DNA from: Candidatus Omnitrophota bacterium
Lineage (GTDB): Bacteria > Hinthialibacterota > Hinthialibacteria > JAKQFZ01
NCBI GenBank assembly: GCA_029558215.1
Contig: JAKQFZ010000779.1
Coordinates: forward strand, 1-15,247
Length of the DNA stretch: 15,247 nucleotides
Reading direction: 5' to 3'
How positions within the stretch are numbered: position 1 is the stretch's first letter; each line of letters opens with the position of its first letter. Below the pieces are notes generated by a model, which saw only the letters and a program-made list of their open reading frames with translations, ran no database searches and had not been told where the DNA came from. The position numbers and the translations under genes were made by a program. Positions 12,862-15,247 of the stretch are shown here, one piece after another.

Positions 12862-15247
12862 ATGCTTCTAGAACAGGGTTTTCTCTCCCTTTTCACACGC
12901 TCTTCAGGGAGCGTGGCGGAAGGTCTTTCGGTTGAACCTTCCCGTTCTGCTGAGGCGGAAACTTTTTCCCCTGAGTTTGCTGCTTTGCTGCTCAAACTGC
13001 TCGGTCAGAGCCAAAACGGCATTCAGCAGGGCAATCTCAATCTGGTTCAGCTCATCACTCACGAGCCATCGAACCAGACCTCTTTCCCATCGCTTGATTC
13101 ATCCAATCAGTCACAAGGTGTCGTCCGCTCGACGGCGCATACGGAGTTGTTTCTGGAGCAAAGACCACCGATGGTGCAGAAACCATCGGCCAACTTAGCG
13201 CAGTATCCCTCTGAGATTTTCACAGAAGATCCGAACTCAGTTGTCAGTGTTTTCATCCCCCTCCGCAGTTCCCCGCCTGTGACTGTGCAGCAAGGACGCG
13301 AACACGTCCGCGGCATCCTGGTGCGGATGAACCAGACGCCGCAGAAGACCGATGTCAACAAGGATGATCCGAGTCCTCGGCAGTTAAAGATTCTGGGGGA
13401 AGTCTTGATCCCCGTTGAAGACCTGCATCGCGTTCTCCCACTCGGAGATACGGTAATCTCGGAAAAGGATACCGACAAGCCCGAAAGTACTGAAACGGAC
13501 TCCAATACAAAGACAGTGCATCATGAACACAGGCTGAGTCTTGAGTCCGATCGCTCATACAGACAGGAGATTGATGCCGGTTTGGAACGAGCCGACAGAG
13601 CCTCCACATCCAATTTGCAGATAGGCTTGACGGCCTCATCCAACATCTCGGCAAGAGACCCACTGGAAATCCTCACAATTGAACTCCGAGAGATCCAGCA
13701 TGACGCAATCATCGTTTCCAACCTTGAGATTCAGTCGGCCGACACGCTCATGGGTATGCTATCAGGAAGAGATGATCTCGCAGAGCATCCCGAAGCCAGG
13801 ATTGCTCCCAAGCCTGCTTTGAGGGTTAGGGCGGAAAACTCCACAGGCGAAGACAAGACGCCCGACAGGATTCAAATCCCCTATGCGCCGAGAGTGGCTG
13901 GTGATGCCACCACTGCCACCGTGACCGCATTGAAGGCCGACACTGGCGCGGATACTCAGACCAAAACAGACGCCAAGCCCGCGATCTTCCTGGAGTCCAC
14001 ATCTCGGGTGGAAGCCTTCCAAACTCCAGATCAGAATGCCACGGAACAGGCTACCCCACGGGTACTTGTTTCAGAAGGTGTTCTGACTGACGAAGCGTCA
14101 TCGGCTCACAACTTCTCTCACGCCACAGCAGAGCCGGTCACTGACATACGTTCCGTCAATCAGCAGGAGATGCTCGACTTTCTTGCTCTGCTCAGGAATC
14201 TGAATGCCACCCGCCTTGAGGTCTTCGTTGCGCCTGAGCATCAAGAGGCCTCGCCTTGTTTGAAGACTACTCTGGTTTCGGACTCGAAGGCCGCTGCCGA
14301 AAACGGGACTCTGCTCGAACCGACCGCGGTCAAATCAACCCCTCGTCAGCAGGCTGCACCGTCGCCGATCGAAATCAAGTCTTCGATCGAATCTAAGCCT
14401 CACGAGACGCAGAATCAGCAAGTCGAAAATGCAAGACCAGATTCCAGGACAACAACTGATGTGCCTGCATTACGCTCCATGAATGCTCCAACGCAGACCA
14501 TTGCAGTCCATCTCCAACCCACAACGCCAACGGTTGAGCCTTTAGATCTCGATGTTTCAGGGAACCAGAAGACTGGGGAGACCATCCTGGAGCCATCGAA
14601 CCAACAAAATGAAAGCCCGGCACGGCCAGCACCACTTGATTCTTCGGGAAGAATTTTCCTTCTCTCTCTTGTAGAAACAGAATCATTTTCCCCATCAAAG
14701 GCCGAGATTCCTCAACTTGTGTCAAGAAGCACCAACGACGAAGGCCATTTCTCACTGCTGCAAACACTTACAGTAGTCCCAGAGGATCTAGTCCCATTGA
14801 CCACGTCCGGAGAGAACTCACAAGATCGGCCTCTCTGGAAAGTCTCCTTGCCCGAACAGCGGACTTTGGCAGCACCAATGCCGGCTACTGTCAGCGAGCG
14901 AGTGGGCTACATCCAGTCCTTCCAGAACCAAGTCCAGGGCGAGACAAAGACTCCCCTAGATAAAGTCTCTCAAGAGCCGGTGAGTGCGGGCAGTCAAGTG
15001 CGCCAAACCAACTCTTCCGAAAGCCCGATTCAGGCCGAGACAAAGACTCCCCTCAATGAAGTTTCTCAAGAGCCGGTGAACGTCGGTGTTCAGGTGCGCA
15101 ATACCCACTCTTCCGAGAACCAGACCCAAGTCGAGACAAAGACTCCCCTCAACAAAGTCTCTCAAGAGCCGGTGAGCATCGGTGTTCAGGTGCGCAATAC
15201 CCACTCTTCCGAAAACCCGATTCAAGCCGATATAAAGACTCCCCTCA
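12862..15247 (+). CDS. fliK: Probable flagellar hook-length control protein FliK, N-terminal part, 3' end outside window
   Basis: The frame from ATG 12862 stays open without a stop for 795 codons to the window edge. It follows the MotE/YlxF gene by 7 nt, exactly where fliK stands in operons of this order. The composition is that of an exported, largely unfolded ruler: rich in Ser, Thr, Pro, Glu and Gln, a single Cys (residue 466), no signal peptide and no membrane helix. The N-terminus (EFAALLLKLLGQ at about 37-48) recalls the FliK family. Two stretches look folded (about 136-202, with RQLKILGEVLIPVEDLHRVL, and about 434-465). Residues 694 on are 32-residue tandem repeats. The diagnostic C-terminal substrate-switch domain is not reached, so the name rests on position and composition. 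FliK is usually 400-500 residues; this one is far longer. No strong ribosome site precedes the ATG, so coupling to the upstream gene is likely. Confidence 0.8.
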   Translation, partial: MLLEQGFLSLFTRSSGSVAEGLSVEPSRSAEAETFSPEFAALLLKLLGQSQNGIQQGNLNLVQLITHEPSNQTSFPSLDSSNQSQGVVRSTAHTELFLEQRPPMVQKPSANLAQYPSEIFTEDPNSVVSVFIPLRSSPPVTVQQGREHVRGILVRMNQTPQKTDVNKDDPSPRQLKILGEVLIPVEDLHRVLPLGDTVISEKDTDKPESTETDSNTKTVHHEHRLSLESDRSYRQEIDAGLERADRASTSNLQIGLTASSNISARDPLEILTIELREIQHDAIIVSNLEIQSADTLMGMLSGRDDLAEHPEARIAPKPALRVRAENSTGEDKTPDRIQIPYAPRVAGDATTATVTALKADTGADTQTKTDAKPAIFLESTSRVEAFQTPDQNATEQATPRVLVSEGVLTDEASSAHNFSHATAEPVTDIRSVNQQEMLDFLALLRNLNATRLEVFVAPEHQEASPCLKTTLVSDSKAAAENGTLLEPTAVKSTPRQQAAPSPIEIKSSIESKPHETQNQQVENARPDSRTTTDVPALRSMNAPTQTIAVHLQPTTPTVEPLDLDVSGNQKTGETILEPSNQQNESPARPAPLDSSGRIFLLSLVETESFSPSKAEIPQLVSRSTNDEGHFSLLQTLTVVPEDLVPLTTSGENSQDRPLWKVSLPEQRTLAAPMPATVSERVGYIQSFQNQVQGETKTPLDKVSQEPVSAGSQVRQTNSSESPIQAETKTPLNEVSQEPVNVGVQVRNTHSSENQTQVETKTPLNKVSQEPVSIGVQVRNTHSSENPIQADIKTPL
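14941..15247 (+). repeat. 96-bp tandem repeat array inside fliK
   Basis: Units begin at 14941, 15037, 15133 and 15229, each exactly 96 bp (32 codons) apart; the fourth is cut by the window edge. A degraded match extends upstream to about 14917. Each unit encodes ETKTPL, then VSQEPV, QVR and SSE at fixed spacing. Units two and three agree most closely; the first differs at several residues and the fourth starts DIKTPL. The array stays in frame throughout. Confidence 0.95.

Noticed and set aside
12854..12871. ATG at 12854 overlapping the MotE/YlxF stop as the fliK start
   Set aside because: This frame stops after five codons (TAG at 12869-12871). The ATG at 12862 opens the long frame.
14956..15225. 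Repetitive 89-codon frame on the - strand at the window end
   Set aside because: Its repeats are only the reverse reading of the 96-bp units inside the fliK-like gene.

Overview
The window is a flagellar locus with every gene on the + strand. It opens with a regulatory block: the 3' part of an NtrB-type sensor histidine kinase, an NtrC-family sigma-54-dependent response regulator, and a 1073-residue membrane-anchored TPR protein. It continues into the basal body / export operon flgB-flgC-fliE-fliF-fliG-fliH-fliI-fliJ-(MotE/YlxF-like)-fliK. This order is that of the Bacillus fla/che operon and many other phyla. The sigma-54 activator next to it, and a good -24/-12 element just upstream of flgB, point instead to a Gram-negative-type, RpoN-controlled flagellar cascade. 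The base composition is roughly balanced to mildly GC-rich. Nothing in the window fixes the phylum; I would guess a diderm bacterium outside the well-studied Proteobacteria, and that is inference only.

Layout. 2-5238: kinase, regulator (ATGA overlap) and TPR protein (GTG start 3 nt after the regulator stop), evidently one transcript. 5239-5423: a 185-nt gap with a hairpin around the TPR stop codon, a sigma-54-like promoter at 5370-5385 and three AGTACT palindromes. 5424-6618: flgB, flgC (ATGA overlap) and fliE, the proximal rod and rod-MS-ring adaptor genes. 6619-6841: a 223-nt gap inside the operon holding several inverted repeats, two of them mutually exclusive. 6842-9514: fliF (MS ring) and fliG (rotor switch). 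9507-12152: fliH, fliI and fliJ, the export ATPase complex. 12156-12854: a MotE/YlxF-like membrane coiled-coil protein. 12862-15247: a very long open frame at the fliK position, still open at the window edge (795 codons) and ending in 96-bp tandem repeats.

How the parts fit: the kinase/regulator pair would sense a flagellar or cellular state and activate RpoN promoters, the nearest being the flgB promoter. The operon then supplies rod, MS ring, switch, export ATPase and hook-length control. The TPR protein is the least expected component. It joins an IF2_N-like N-terminal module, an acidic E/P-rich linker carrying three copies of a short hydrophobic motif, one transmembrane helix and about 700 residues of TPR predicted to be periplasmic. 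It may be a motor scaffold or polar landmark, or a link between regulator and motor. The main leads are this protein, the repeat-bearing fliK, the structured fliE-fliF gap and the flgB promoter architecture.
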